From positions 1 to 36,218 of the forward strand of contig JALUPA010000162.1 in the NCBI GenBank assembly GCA_027054335.1: DNA of 36,218 bases, in the 5' to 3' direction. Below the pieces are notes generated by a model. That model worked only from the letters and a program-made list of their open reading frames with translations. It did no database searches and was not told the origin of the DNA. This DNA comes from Ardenticatenaceae bacterium. Its GTDB lineage: Bacteria > Chloroflexota > Anaerolineae > Promineifilales > Promineifilaceae. A program made the position numbers and the translations under genes. Below, in pieces: positions 15,928 through 23,831 of the stretch (its first letter is position 1; the number at the start of each line of letters is the position of its first letter).

Positions 15928-16821
15928 ATATATTTCCGGCACAAACGTCTGCTCCGTAATCGGCGGCCGGATGTAATCTTTGTTTTCTTCACGCGGCGGC
16001 AGTTCGATGGGTGGTGGCGTGATGTCTTCGTAGGGAATCCGGCTGAGGATGTGAGTAATGCAGTTCAGCCGCATCCGCTTCTTGTCGTCGGCATTGACTA
16101 CGTACCAAGGCGCTTGCTTGATATCGGTGTAATCAAACATGCGGTCTTTGGCCTTGGAGTATTCTACCCAGCGCCGCCGGTCTTCCAAATCCATCGGACT
16201 GAGCTTCCACCGTTTGTACGGCGTATATACCCGCGCCTGAAAACGCCGCTCCTGTTCTTCATCGCTGACGGAAAACCAGTATTTGAGGAGAATGATACCA
16301 GAACGCACCAGCATTCGCTCAAACTGAGGGCAGGAGCGCAAAAATTCCCGGTACTGTTCCTCCGTACAAAAGCCCATCACGGGTTCCACCAAAGCGCGGT
16401 TGTACCAACTGCGGTCAAACAAAACGATCTCTCCGGCAGCGGGCAAGTGGGCCACGTATCGCTGAAACCACCATTGGGTGCGTTCCCGGTCGCTGGGCTT
16501 GGGCAGAGCCACTACGCGCACAATGCGGGGATTGGTACGTTCGGTGATGCGCTTGATGACGCCCCCTTTGCCGGCCCCGCTGCGTCCTTCAAATACAATG
16601 ATGACGCGCAACCCCTGTTCGGCCACCCAGTATTGCAGATTGACCAGTTCTGCTTGTAAGCGGGCTAACTGTTCTTCGTAATAGGCTGTTTTGAGCTTGC
16701 CGTTTTTTTTGTAGACGGGCGGTTCGGGGGGCAGTAAATGTTCGGTAATGCCCTCGGCAATAAAGGGCGCATAGGCGTCTGCTACGGCCGTAGCCCCTTT
16801 GTGCTTCTTATTCTTTGGCAT
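15925..16821 (-). CDS. ppk2: Polyphosphate kinase 2 (PPK2)
   Basis: The 298-aa protein matches single-domain PPK2. The helical N-terminus (LARLQAELVNLQYWVAEQGLRV) is followed by Walker A FEGRSGAGKGGVIKRI (77-92), ERTNPRIVRVVALPKPSDRERTQWWFQRYV, Walker B EIVLFDRSWYNRALVEPVMGF (131-151) and the lid with RRFQARVYTPYKRWKLSPMDLEDRRRW. It transfers phosphate between polyphosphate and nucleotides (class I enzymes mainly make NTP from NDP). Class assignment is inferred from the Asp and lid pattern and is not certain. GGAGG precedes the ATG by 4 nt. It lies between the M24 peptidase and thiolase genes, separated from both by repeat-bearing spacers. Confidence 0.95.
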   Translation of the reverse strand: MPKNKKHKGATAVADAYAPFIAEGITEHLLPPEPPVYKKNGKLKTAYYEEQLARLQAELVNLQYWVAEQGLRVIIVFEGRSGAGKGGVIKRITERTNPRIVRVVALPKPSDRERTQWWFQRYVAHLPAAGEIVLFDRSWYNRALVEPVMGFCTEEQYREFLRSCPQFERMLVRSGIILLKYWFSVSDEEQERRFQARVYTPYKRWKLSPMDLEDRRRWVEYSKAKDRMFDYTDIKQAPWYVVNADDKKRMRLNCITHILSRIPYEDITPPPIELPPREENKDYIRPPITEQTFVPEIY

Positions 16822-16835
16822 AGCGCCTCCTTTGT

Positions 16836-16880
16836 TAGTCGGTCGGATAGTCGAATAGTCAAGTAGTTGAGTAGTCGGGC
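16836..16880. repeat. Degenerate direct repeats of a TAGTCGA-like unit
   Basis: About five imperfect copies of a 7-9 bp unit (TAGTCGG, TAGTCGA, TAGTCAA, TAGTTGA, TAGTCGG) lie in the 82-nt spacer between the M24 peptidase stop and the PPK2 start. Confidence 0.75.
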
Positions 16881-16903
16881 GTTTTCGTCACCTTTTCACC
16901 CTG

Positions 16904-18001
16904 TCATCCAACCGTAATCAATTCCTTCGTAAACGTCGTCAAGACCCGGACCCCATCTTCTATTACTACCACGTCATCCTCGATGCGTACCCCGCCCCGT
17001 TCTGGTAAGTAGATGCCCGGTTCGACCGTAAAGACATTGCCGGGGCGCAGCGGTTCCGTATAGCCCTGCATCATAAAAGGTGGTTCATGCACTTCCACGC
17101 CCAGGCCGTGTCCAGTGCGGTGGATGAAGTAGTTGCTATAGCCGGCCTGGGTAATAACGGCGCGAGCGGCCGTATCCACCTCTTCCCCCGTCGCCCCGGG
17201 CCGGGCGGCAGCAATACCGGCAGTGTTGGCTTGATTTACCACGTCGTACACGCGGTGTAGTTCTGCGTCAATCTCACCCACGGCAAAAGTGCGGGTGATG
17301 TCGGAAGGATAGCCGTCTGCGATACAGCCCCAATCTATCACCAGCAGATCGCCGGATTGCAACGGCCGTTCCGTAGGCACAGCATGAGGCGAAGCCCCGT
17401 TAGGGCCGGTCGAAACAATCGGGCCAAAAGCCATTACCTCTGCCCCTTCTTCATATTGAAGCTGCGTTAACCTGGCTGCTACCTGCTTTTCCGTCATCCC
17501 CATTTTGAGTTGGGGAAGCAGCCGCTTCATCGCCCGTTCTGATATGCCGATGGCCCGTTCCATAGCAGCAATTTCGGCCGGGTCTTTCGTCAGACGCAGG
17601 GCCATGACGAGAGGTTCGGCCTGAACTGTGCGTAGACCAGGAGCGTACTCTTGCAGTAGTTCATATTCCAGCACCCGCATATGCAGGGATTCCACAGCCC
17701 ACAGGCTGCCGGACAAATTCAATTGAGCGGCAGCTTGCCGGAAAGCGCCGGCATAGCCTGTTTCATCGCTCCAGCCAAAAATGCGTTCCGGCAGAATACC
17801 GGCCGCTTCCGCCTTCATGGCTTCCAGGTTAGGGATAACGATAGCCGGTACACCGTCGGCCGGATAGAAAAGGACAATCGGCCGTTCGCTGAGATGGGAA
17901 TGGATGCCGCTGAGGTAGACCATATTTGGCCCCGGCACCAGGGCTACGCCATCCAGGCCGTGTTCTTGTATTTGTCGGTTCAATTTTTGGATTCGGTTCA
18001 T
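16904..18001 (-). CDS. M24-family metallopeptidase (Xaa-Pro aminopeptidase-like)
   Basis: The 365-aa protein has an N-terminal creatinase/prolidase domain (1-135, with VPGPNMVYLSGIHSHLSERP) and a C-terminal pita-bread domain. The five metal ligands can be placed at Asp223 (VIDWG), Asp234 (SDITRTF), His298 (RTGHGLGVEVHEPP), Glu327 (FTVEPGIYL) and Glu341 (GGVRIEDDVVV). HRTGHGLG and the central Asp pair fit aminopeptidase P or prolidase. It removes N-terminal residues before proline or splits X-Pro dipeptides with a dinuclear Mn or Co centre, probably in the cytosol. There is no signal peptide. The ribosome site before ATG 18001 is weak. It appears to be a single gene, with an inverted repeat (18039-18121) upstream. 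Confidence 0.93.
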   Translation of the reverse strand: MNRIQKLNRQIQEHGLDGVALVPGPNMVYLSGIHSHLSERPIVLFYPADGVPAIVIPNLEAMKAEAAGILPERIFGWSDETGYAGAFRQAAAQLNLSGSLWAVESLHMRVLEYELLQEYAPGLRTVQAEPLVMALRLTKDPAEIAAMERAIGISERAMKRLLPQLKMGMTEKQVAARLTQLQYEEGAEVMAFGPIVSTGPNGASPHAVPTERPLQSGDLLVIDWGCIADGYPSDITRTFAVGEIDAELHRVYDVVNQANTAGIAAARPGATGEEVDTAARAVITQAGYSNYFIHRTGHGLGVEVHEPPFMMQGYTEPLRPGNVFTVEPGIYLPERGGVRIEDDVVVIEDGVRVLTTFTKELITVG

Positions 18002-18038
18002 GGGAATTACACCTGTTACGGCTGGGCCACAATTGAAA

Positions 18039-18121
18039 AGGCATTGCCGGAGATGACATTATGTAAATTTTTGAACGCAGATTAACGCAGATAATATGGA
18101 ATAGCGTTTCAGGCAATGCCT
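18039..18121. repeat. Separated inverted repeat flanking an ACGCAGATTA-type repeat
   Basis: Arms AGGCATTGCC (18039-18048) and GGCAATGCCT (18112-18121) enclose two copies of ACGCAGAT (around 18075-18092). The right arm overlaps the 3' end of the 74-aa gene. It may act as a terminator or be a dispersed repeat. Confidence 0.6.
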
Positions 18122-18333
18122 GCGAGCATACTTTCCGCTTCATGTGGTATATCAATCAGCACAAAGTATGACGCCGGGTACAAATAATCTTCACCTGTTT
18201 CATCTATAATTCGCAGGTAACGGCTTCGCGCAGCCGATTCATCAGAAAGCACTTGATATACCATGCGAACCTTCAGATCATCTTCGTATCCGCTGTTATC
18301 AATACAAATTGCAAACTGGTTTTTATTATCCAT
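18109..18333 (-). CDS. Small conserved-type hypothetical protein (74 aa), second gene of a two-gene pair
   Basis: The 74-aa acidic protein contains FAICIDNSGYEDDLKVRMVYQVLSDESAA, then YLRIIDETGEDYLYPASYFVLIDIP. It is a compact beta-rich domain with no signal peptide, membrane segment or catalytic motif that I can recognise. From memory, similar short proteins with the ESGEDYLYP-type motif occur in Cyanobacteria and Chloroflexota next to a small basic partner, as here. The start is 6 nt after the frame-restored end of the upstream small gene. A toxin-antitoxin or modification role is possible but not shown. Confidence 0.7.
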   Translation of the reverse strand: MDNKNQFAICIDNSGYEDDLKVRMVYQVLSDESAARSRYLRIIDETGEDYLYPASYFVLIDIPHEAESMLAGIA

Positions 18334-18339
18334 ATTTGT

Positions 18340-18574
18340 TTAGTCCAAAAAACGCTTGATTTTTATACGTCGTTTACCAATTACCCTGAGCTTCATACCA
18401 ATGTATTTCTGCCAACCTTATTGTATCATCAAATAGTCGGACTGTTGCTACTTCCTTTCGTTTTCGCCAGCGTCCCCGGCCGAACCTGGATTGCAATGAC
18501 GCTAACTCCTGAATAGCGCTGCCCGTGGCCATTGTTTCAATATCAGTTATTTCGCCGACAATCTCAAATCTCAT
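18340..18574 (-). pseudogene. Small basic protein gene with a single-base frameshift near its end
   Basis: The start is ATG 18574, overlapping the carrier-protein stop as ATGA. The reading frame gives 66 aa (MRFEIVGEITDIETMATG...GRGRWRKRKEVATVRL...AEIHWYEAQG) and stops early at 18374. Removing one A from GGTAATTGG lets translation continue as IGKRRIKIKRFLD to a TAA at 18340-18342. That gives about 78 aa and the usual tail I recall for this family (WYEAHGIGxRxxKIKR). So the gene has a one-base insertion, or the assembly has a one-base error there. Without the basic tail the protein may still be made but altered. It is linked to the 74-aa gene downstream and coupled to the biotin carrier upstream. 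Confidence 0.7.
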
Positions 18575-19074
18575 TGATTTTCTTCCAATTCGATGAGCTG
18601 TACGCCGGCCTGGACTGATTCGCCGATGGCGCAATGCACGGCCGTAACCACCCCGTCACAGGGCGCTTGAATCGGGATGACCATTTTCATGGATTCCAGA
18701 AGAATCAACCGGTCGCCGGCGGCCACCTGCGCCCCGACTTCTACCAGAATATCGGTAACGACGGCGGGAATGGTGGCAGCCAGGGAACTGTTGGCAGCAG
18801 AAGAACTGGCGCTTCGTTCCCGCACCCGTTCGGCGGTAAAGGTACGGCCGTTAACCCACAATGCCCGTTTGTCCCCCTGTTTCACCCCGGCCACGCGAAT
18901 TTGTTGACGACGGCCGTCCGGGTATTCCCGCTCCAGTAAAATAGTGTGTTTGTCGGCGTGAATAAGGCGGAGTACGGCCGTGTCTGTCCCATCCTGCACA
19001 TGCAGCGTCTCACTTTCCCGAAAAACCTCAAACTTCCGCGTTTCACCCTGAATAGCAAGCTGGAATTTTGCCAT
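18571..19074 (-). CDS. Biotin carboxyl carrier protein (biotinyl/lipoyl domain protein)
   Basis: The 167-aa protein has a C-terminal biotinyl domain (about 95-164). AATIPAVVTDILVEVGAQVAAGDRLILLESMKMVIPIQAP places the biotinylated Lys at 130 in ESMKM, the motif of acyl-CoA carboxylases of the propionyl or methylcrotonyl type. A hairpin return follows as CDGVVTAVHCAIGESVQAGVQLIEL. The N-terminal part (1-85) resembles the linker domain seen in carboxylase alpha chains. A separate biotin carboxylase begins at the left edge of the window, so the usual alpha chain is split. It shuttles CO2 between carboxylase and transferase subunits; the transferase is not in the window. The stop overlaps the next small gene as ATGA. 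Confidence 0.9.
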   Translation of the reverse strand: MAKFQLAIQGETRKFEVFRESETLHVQDGTDTAVLRLIHADKHTILLEREYPDGRRQQIRVAGVKQGDKRALWVNGRTFTAERVRERSASSSAANSSLAATIPAVVTDILVEVGAQVAAGDRLILLESMKMVIPIQAPCDGVVTAVHCAIGESVQAGVQLIELEENQ

Positions 19075-19117
19075 AAATCAAGCCATCATCCTTGAGTAGC
19101 AGTGCCCAAAAGTTTCC

Positions 19118-19555
19118 TCAACTCACCCCGGCAATATAATCCTGCAAATGGTTAATAACCACTTCCTGTTCTGAGATGACGGCTTTCACCACATCGCCGA
19201 TAGAGATAATACCTATCAATTCACCGTCTTCGTTAATAACAGGCAGATGGCGGATGTGTTTATCCGTCATCAAAGCCATGCACTTTTGCAGGTTTTGGTC
19301 GGGCCGCACCGAAACCACGGGCGCAGTCATAATCTCGCTTACCGGCGTCGTCTTGGAAGAGCGGTCATGCAAGGCTATTTTGCGGGCATAATCCCGCTCT
19401 GAGACAATACCGACGATCTCGCCATTATCAATCACCAGGAGCGAACCTACATTCATGTCAGCCATTAGTTTGATAGCCTCAAATGTTGTCGTGTCCGGGG
19501 TCACAGACCAGACGTCAAACCCTTTTGCCTGTAAAAGCTGATTCACGGTTGTCAT
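19118..19555 (-). CDS. Two-CBS-domain protein
   Basis: The 145-aa protein consists of two CBS motifs: about residues 10-65 (VWSVTPDTTTFEAIKLMADMNVGSLLVIDNGEIVGIVSERDYARKI) and 74-130 (IMTAPVVSVRPDQNLQKCMALMTDKHIRHLPVINEDGELIGIISIGDVVKAVI). Such modules bind adenosine nucleotides and act as regulators. The C-terminal helix (EQEVVINHLQDYIAG) is common in stand-alone CBS proteins. Its ribosome site GGAGG lies inside the end of the nfeD gene, and its ATG overlaps the nfeD stop (ATGA), so translation is coupled. It may sense energy state for the membrane protein complex. This is inference from gene order only. Confidence 0.93.
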   Translation of the reverse strand: MTTVNQLLQAKGFDVWSVTPDTTTFEAIKLMADMNVGSLLVIDNGEIVGIVSERDYARKIALHDRSSKTTPVSEIMTAPVVSVRPDQNLQKCMALMTDKHIRHLPVINEDGELIGIISIGDVVKAVISEQEVVINHLQDYIAGVS

Positions 19556-20925
19556 ACGCTGCCTCCTTCGGTTTCTGTTTTCTTATGCACTTTCAGTTTT
19601 AACTCGTTCACGGATTCAACAACCACGTCTTCACCAAATTGTAACGGTTCTTCGGCTTGAGCTTGCCACAATTCACCGTTGACAAAAACGTAACCGGCGT
19701 AGGTTCCGTTTTCTTCGCTTGGCTCAAACGTGTCTCGTACTCGGCCCGTCTGCCCGATCATGCCCGGTTGGCCGGTGAGGGGTTTCTGTTTTTGAGCGCG
19801 AGCAGCTTTGCCCATGATGAAGAGGAAGAGTAGGGCGGTACCGCCGGTAATGCTCAGGGCCACGGGGATAGAAATGCGGGAAAATTCCGGCGTGCCGGGT
19901 GAATTGAACAACACCATCAATCCGGCAAACAGCACAATTGTCCCGGCAATGGCTAACGCACCGTGATTGGTTGCCATCACTTCCGCCAGGAAAAGGACAA
20001 AGGCGATGACAACTAAACCTAACCCCAAATAGTTTACCGGAAGCTGCCCCAGCCCGTACAAGCCCAATCCCAGCATAATTATACCAATCAAACCGGCCAC
20101 CCAGCCGCCGGGATTGGAAATCTCAATGATGATCGCCTGGATGCCAATCGCCATGAGGATGCCTACGATGATCGGATTGGCGACAGCGTGCAGGATGCGT
20201 TCCAGCGGACTCATGTCATAGGGTTGCTGGTTGACCCCGGCCGTTTCCAGCGCCATCTCTTCCCCGTTCACCTGGACTGTCAGGCCGTCTAACTGGTTCA
20301 GTAAATCAGTCGTGTCGTCAGCAATGGCGTCTATCAGACCGGCGTCCAGGGCTTCTGTGGCGTTTACGGCCGTAGCCTCCGTAATCATGCGCACCGCCAA
20401 ATCAGTGGCTTCCTCGCCGCGCACGGCCGTCAGGTTACGCATCGTGGCGCTCAACGCCTCCATCTCCTTGCGCTTGATCGTTTCCGGCAAATCTGCCCCG
20501 TCACCACCCACCGGAGAAGCCGCGCCAATAATCGTGTCCGGCGCCATTCCTGCCGCATCCGCTGCCAGGGTAATCACACTGCCCGCCGATGCCGCCATCG
20601 CCCCGCTGGGAGCCACGTAAACAATGACCGGCACGTCCGCATTGGCAAAGCTCTGCACGATGTCCAGAGTCACGTCAATCGCCCCGCCCGGCGTGTCCAG
20701 TTGGATGAGAACAGCGTTGGCGTTTTGTGTCTCACCCGCCCGGATGCCTCGCTCGAAGTAGTTGGCCATTGCCGGCGTTACTGGCCCTTCAATATCCAGC
20801 ATCAGCACGTCCCCGGACTGCGCCTGGACGCTGTTTAAGCCCCACAATAACAGCACTACCAGAATAAGCAAAACGCCTCTTCTACTCATCATAAATCCGT
20901 GTCCATCCAGTTCGGTCCGCTTCAT
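19552..20925 (-). CDS. NfeD-family membrane protein with ClpP-like serine protease domain
   Basis: The 457-aa protein has a signal or anchor segment (about 16-36, RRGVLLILVVLLLWGLNSVQAQ), then a ClpP-like protease domain. DTPGGAID (77-84) forms the oxyanion loop and Ser113 in MAASAG is the probable nucleophile. A Lys near 151-153 is the probable base, as in the archaeal PH1510-type Ser-Lys protease. Four to five membrane helices follow (about 246-375), and then the soluble NfeD OB-fold domain (about 390-450, MIGQTGRVRDTF...VFVNGELWQAQA). The family is linked to membrane quality control, often with stomatin, which is not seen here. The start at 20925 overlaps the kinase stop (ATGA). An internal start at 20892 (MSRRG region) would also keep the signal segment. 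Confidence 0.92.
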   Translation of the reverse strand: MKRTELDGHGFMMSRRGVLLILVVLLLWGLNSVQAQSGDVLMLDIEGPVTPAMANYFERGIRAGETQNANAVLIQLDTPGGAIDVTLDIVQSFANADVPVIVYVAPSGAMAASAGSVITLAADAAGMAPDTIIGAASPVGGDGADLPETIKRKEMEALSATMRNLTAVRGEEATDLAVRMITEATAVNATEALDAGLIDAIADDTTDLLNQLDGLTVQVNGEEMALETAGVNQQPYDMSPLERILHAVANPIIVGILMAIGIQAIIIEISNPGGWVAGLIGIIMLGLGLYGLGQLPVNYLGLGLVVIAFVLFLAEVMATNHGALAIAGTIVLFAGLMVLFNSPGTPEFSRISIPVALSITGGTALLFLFIMGKAARAQKQKPLTGQPGMIGQTGRVRDTFEPSEENGTYAGYVFVNGELWQAQAEEPLQFGEDVVVESVNELKLKVHKKTETEGGSV

Positions 20926-22166
20926 CCGTGGCCCCCTGCCAGGGGTAAAGCTACGATGAACTGGCTGCCTTCTTCCCCGGCGCTTTCGGCCCAGATACGG
21001 CCGTGATTCAATTCCACTAACTCTTTGGCAATGGACAAGCCCAGCCCCATCCCTTCATGCTGCCGCACCAGCGGCGATTCTACCTGGTAAAAACGGTGAA
21101 AGATACGCTCTAACTGGTCTTCGGGAATGCCGCTGCCGCTATCCTGAATGCGGAACCAAGCTTCCCGCCCCTGCCGCTCCAGGTTGATGGTGATACGGCC
21201 GTTTTGCGGCGTAAATTTGACGGCGTTGTTAAGCAGATTACTTAGGACGACTTCGATCATATTTCTGTCTACGACCACGATCAGCGGTTCTGCCGGTAGG
21301 TTGAGGCTGACGGTTTGGTTTTTGGCGACGGCCGTTTCGTCAGACGCCAGTTCCATTTCCTGCACCAGCGTACCCAAATCCACCATTTGTCGCAGCAGCG
21401 TCGTCTGGCCTGCATCCACATAGCTTAAGTTTGCCATATCCTGAATCAGCCCGCGTAGATGAACGGCCGCATCCAGCACCGTATCAAACTGTTCCGCCAC
21501 CGTTTCGTCCGCCTCTTCCCGCAAGAAAGAGACGTAACCCATGATAACGGCCAGCGGCGTGCGTAATTCATGTGAGGCGATGGAAATAAAATTCGATTTC
21601 ACCTCATCCAGTTCGCTTAAAGCGGCATTGGCCTGCTCCAATTCTGTAAAAAGCCGGGCCTTTTCCACCGCTACCCCGGCAATATCAGCCAGCACGGCCA
21701 ACGTCTCCAAATCCTGGACGGAAAAATGGGCTGCGTCTACCTTGTTAAGCGCTTCCAGCACCCCCACCGGTTCCTGATTCACGTTGCGCATAGGCACGCC
21801 CAAAATCTGGTGCGTGTCAAAATTGATGGCCTGCCCTACCTGCGGATTCCACCGCGGATCGCGGCTTACGTCCTGAATATACATCGGCTTATTTGCCTGT
21901 AATATCGCCCCGGCAATACTATCATCAAGCGGAACTGCTATCTCAGCCATCTCCGAAGGAATCTGATTGGAGGAGGCTTTGAAATGCAGCTGATGGGTGC
22001 GCGGGTCCAGCAGGAGAATAGAAGCCGCTTCCGCCTGAGTCAGATCGGCCGCTTCTTTAATAATGTGAGAAAGCAGGTCGTCTAAATTGGTGATGGAATT
22101 GAGCGCCCGACTGATTTCCACCATACGGGACAAGCGGGCGGCATCCAATTTAGGTTTGGTGTTCAT
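20922..22166 (-). CDS. GAF-domain sensor histidine kinase
   Basis: The 414-aa soluble kinase has an N-terminal GAF domain (about 25-172) with AEAASILLLDPRTHQLHFKASSNQ and LGVPMRNVNQEPVGVLEALNK. A short coiled coil (TELEQANAALSELDEVK) leads to HisKA with His199 in IASHELRTPLAVIMGYV. The ATPase domain (about 300-410) follows, with NLLNNAVKFTPQNG, IQDSGSGIPEDQLERIFHRFYQ and GMGLGLSIAKELVELNHGRIWAES. The phospho-acceptor receiver is not encoded next to it. The single receivers at 6.7-8.5 kb are candidates. The GAF ligand is unknown. The gene opens a run coupled by 4-nt overlaps with nfeD and the CBS gene, and a good promoter lies at 22237-22265. Confidence 0.95.
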   Translation of the reverse strand: MNTKPKLDAARLSRMVEISRALNSITNLDDLLSHIIKEAADLTQAEAASILLLDPRTHQLHFKASSNQIPSEMAEIAVPLDDSIAGAILQANKPMYIQDVSRDPRWNPQVGQAINFDTHQILGVPMRNVNQEPVGVLEALNKVDAAHFSVQDLETLAVLADIAGVAVEKARLFTELEQANAALSELDEVKSNFISIASHELRTPLAVIMGYVSFLREEADETVAEQFDTVLDAAVHLRGLIQDMANLSYVDAGQTTLLRQMVDLGTLVQEMELASDETAVAKNQTVSLNLPAEPLIVVVDRNMIEVVLSNLLNNAVKFTPQNGRITINLERQGREAWFRIQDSGSGIPEDQLERIFHRFYQVESPLVRQHEGMGLGLSIAKELVELNHGRIWAESAGEEGSQFIVALPLAGGHG

Positions 22167-22236
22167 GGCAAATGCCTCCCGGCCAGACCAACCCTTCTGC
22201 CCTGACCGATAGTGGCAACGATGACCCTATATGAGT

Positions 22237-22265
22237 ATGATACGGTATGCTGACTACTAAGACAA
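22237..22265 (-). promoter_or_regulatory. Candidate sigma70 promoter for the kinase-nfeD-CBS operon
   Basis: On the minus strand TTGTCT (22265-22260) and TATCAT (22242-22237) are separated by 17 nt, about 71 nt upstream of the ATG. Confidence 0.5.
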
Positions 22266-22327
22266 GGGGAGATGCGGGCGTGGGTAACGGGATTTTTTGT
22301 TGATGTTGGATTGTTACCGCCAATTGT

Positions 22328-22449
22328 CTGGGATTGCAAATCCCAGGCTGAGATAAGAAGTACGCTGAAGCGCACTAAAATGTTATCCGGGCACGATCTT
22401 AACGCGCTTTAGCGTGTTTTCTATCTCCGACGCCGAATGGCATTCGGCG
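22328..22449. other. Structured leader/spacer with several hairpins
   Basis: The 317-nt gap 22167-22483 between divergent genes holds the kinase promoter and this structured part. A perfect hairpin CTGGGATT/AATCCCAG lies at 22328-22346. A longer near-perfect pairing joins ACGCTGAAGCGCA with CGCGCTTTAGCGT (about 22353-22365 and 22402-22415). A third perfect hairpin CGCCGAAT/ATTCGGCG is at 22431-22449. It sits just upstream of the 63-aa gene and hemW, so it could be a 5' leader of that transcript or a repeat cluster. Confidence 0.55.
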
Positions 22450-22483
22450 GTGCTATTGAAATTGATGCAAGGGTAAGAACGAG

Positions 22484-22675
22484 ATGCAAAAAAGTGTGGA
22501 AACTAATTTGGAAGAATTGCAGAGGGATTTGCTTGAATTTGAACAACAGTACGGTTTGTCGTCAGAAGAATTTTACCGCCAATTTCAAGCAGGCGATTTG
22601 GGTGATCGCATGGATTTCATAGAGTGGGCTTCTATGTTTCAAATGCACCAGAATCTACGTGATGAAAACAAGTAA
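22484..22675 (+). CDS. Small acidic protein (63 aa), function unknown, overlaps hemW
   Basis: The 63-aa acidic, probably helical protein reads MQKSVETNLEELQRDLLEF, then YGLSSEEFYRQFQAGDLG, then DFIEWASMFQMHQNLRDENK. The pattern SxEEFYxxFxxGxLGDxxDFxEWxxxY/F is one I associate with short antitoxin-like proteins found beside small toxin genes. The expected toxin is not present: the next gene is hemW, whose start lies inside this gene (14-nt overlap). It may be an orphan left after loss of a partner, or a regulator of unknown type. AACGAG about 4-9 nt upstream is a poor ribosome site. Confidence 0.6.
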   Translation: MQKSVETNLEELQRDLLEFEQQYGLSSEEFYRQFQAGDLGDRMDFIEWASMFQMHQNLRDENK

Positions 22676-23831
22676 TACCAGTTTAAGTCTCTACCTGCAC
22701 ATTCCTTTTTGCCGCCATCGCTGCTCTTATTGCGATTTTAATACGTATACCAGTCTGGCGGATTTACAGGAGGCATATGCAGCGGCACTGATTGCCGAAA
22801 TCGGGCAGGCGGCGGGGGAGGCGCGGCGGCCAGTTCACACGGTCTTTTTTGGCGGGGGGACGCCTTCATTGCTGTCGCCGCAGGCTATTGCCCGGATTTT
22901 GCAGGCGGCGCGGGAGCGGTTTGTTTTGTCACCCACGGCCGAAATTACGATAGAGGCCAATCCGGGGACAGTGGACGAGGCTTACCTGACGGCCGTCCGT
23001 GCCGCCGGCGTCAATCGTCTCAGTTTTGGCGTCCAGTCCGCCATTCCTGCGGAACTACAACTGCTGGAACGGGAACACGATTTTCCCGCTGTTGTCGAAG
23101 CGGTGCAGATGGCCCGCGCTGCCGGTCTGGAGAACTTTAACCTGGATTTGATTTATGGCCTGCCGGGGCAAACGCTGGCCAGCTGGGAACAAAGTATCCG
23201 GGCGGCGCTGGCTTTAGACCCGGCCCACCTCAGCCTCTACTGCCTGACGATTGAACCGGGAACGCCAATGCAGCGCTGGCTGGAAAACGGCCGTATCTCC
23301 CCCCCCGATCCTGACCTGGCTGCCGACCAGTATGACCTGGCTTGCCGTCTGCTGGCTGAAGCCGGTCTGGAACATTACGAAATTTCCAACTGGGCCAAAC
23401 CGGGGCTGGCCTGCGCCCACAATCTGACTTACTGGCGCAATGGTGAGTATCTGGGGCTGGGAGCGGGGGCGCACGGTCATGCCACCGGGGTGCGTTATGA
23501 AGTGGTGAAGCAGCCGCGGGTGTACGTGCGCCGGATAAGTACGGCCGTATCTCCCCCAACATATCCCCTGACAACGGCCGTAGCCCGCCACCACACCCTC
23601 ACCCGCCGCGAAGCGATGTCCGACACCCTCATTACCCAACTGCGCCTTTTGCAGGAAGGGCTGGATACGGCTACTTTCGCCGCCAAATTCGGCCAGACCC
23701 TTGAAGAAGCGTATGGGGATACCCTGTTACAACTTAAAGAATGGGGATTGCTGGAGGAGAGGAACGGCCGTCTTTTGCTTACCCGCAAAGGTTGGTTCCT
23801 CAGCAATCAAGTTTTCTATAGGTTTATGTAG
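22662..23831 (+). CDS. hemW: Radical SAM protein HemW (heme chaperone; formerly called oxygen-independent coproporphyrinogen oxidase)
   Basis: The protein has 389 aa from ATG 22662. A GTG one codon upstream is also possible. The [4Fe-4S] cluster Cys residues are at 17, 21 and 24 in HIPFCRHRCSYCDF, the CxxxCxxC motif followed by DF that is seen in HemW. Next come FFGGGTPSLLS, TIEANPGTVD, RLSFGVQS, NFNLDLIYGLPGQT, and the C-terminal HemW domain with LGLGAGAHG and an RREAMSDTLITQLRL segment. HemW binds heme and delivers it to cytochromes or respiratory enzymes. True HemN enzymes carry a different Cys pattern and are longer. The stop TAG is the first part of a perfect 13-bp palindrome. Confidence 0.93.
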   Translation: MKTSNTSLSLYLHIPFCRHRCSYCDFNTYTSLADLQEAYAAALIAEIGQAAGEARRPVHTVFFGGGTPSLLSPQAIARILQAARERFVLSPTAEITIEANPGTVDEAYLTAVRAAGVNRLSFGVQSAIPAELQLLEREHDFPAVVEAVQMARAAGLENFNLDLIYGLPGQTLASWEQSIRAALALDPAHLSLYCLTIEPGTPMQRWLENGRISPPDPDLAADQYDLACRLLAEAGLEHYEISNWAKPGLACAHNLTYWRNGEYLGLGAGAHGHATGVRYEVVKQPRVYVRRISTAVSPPTYPLTTAVARHHTLTRREAMSDTLITQLRLLQEGLDTATFAAKFGQTLEEAYGDTLLQLKEWGLLEERNGRLLLTRKGWFLSNQVFYRFM

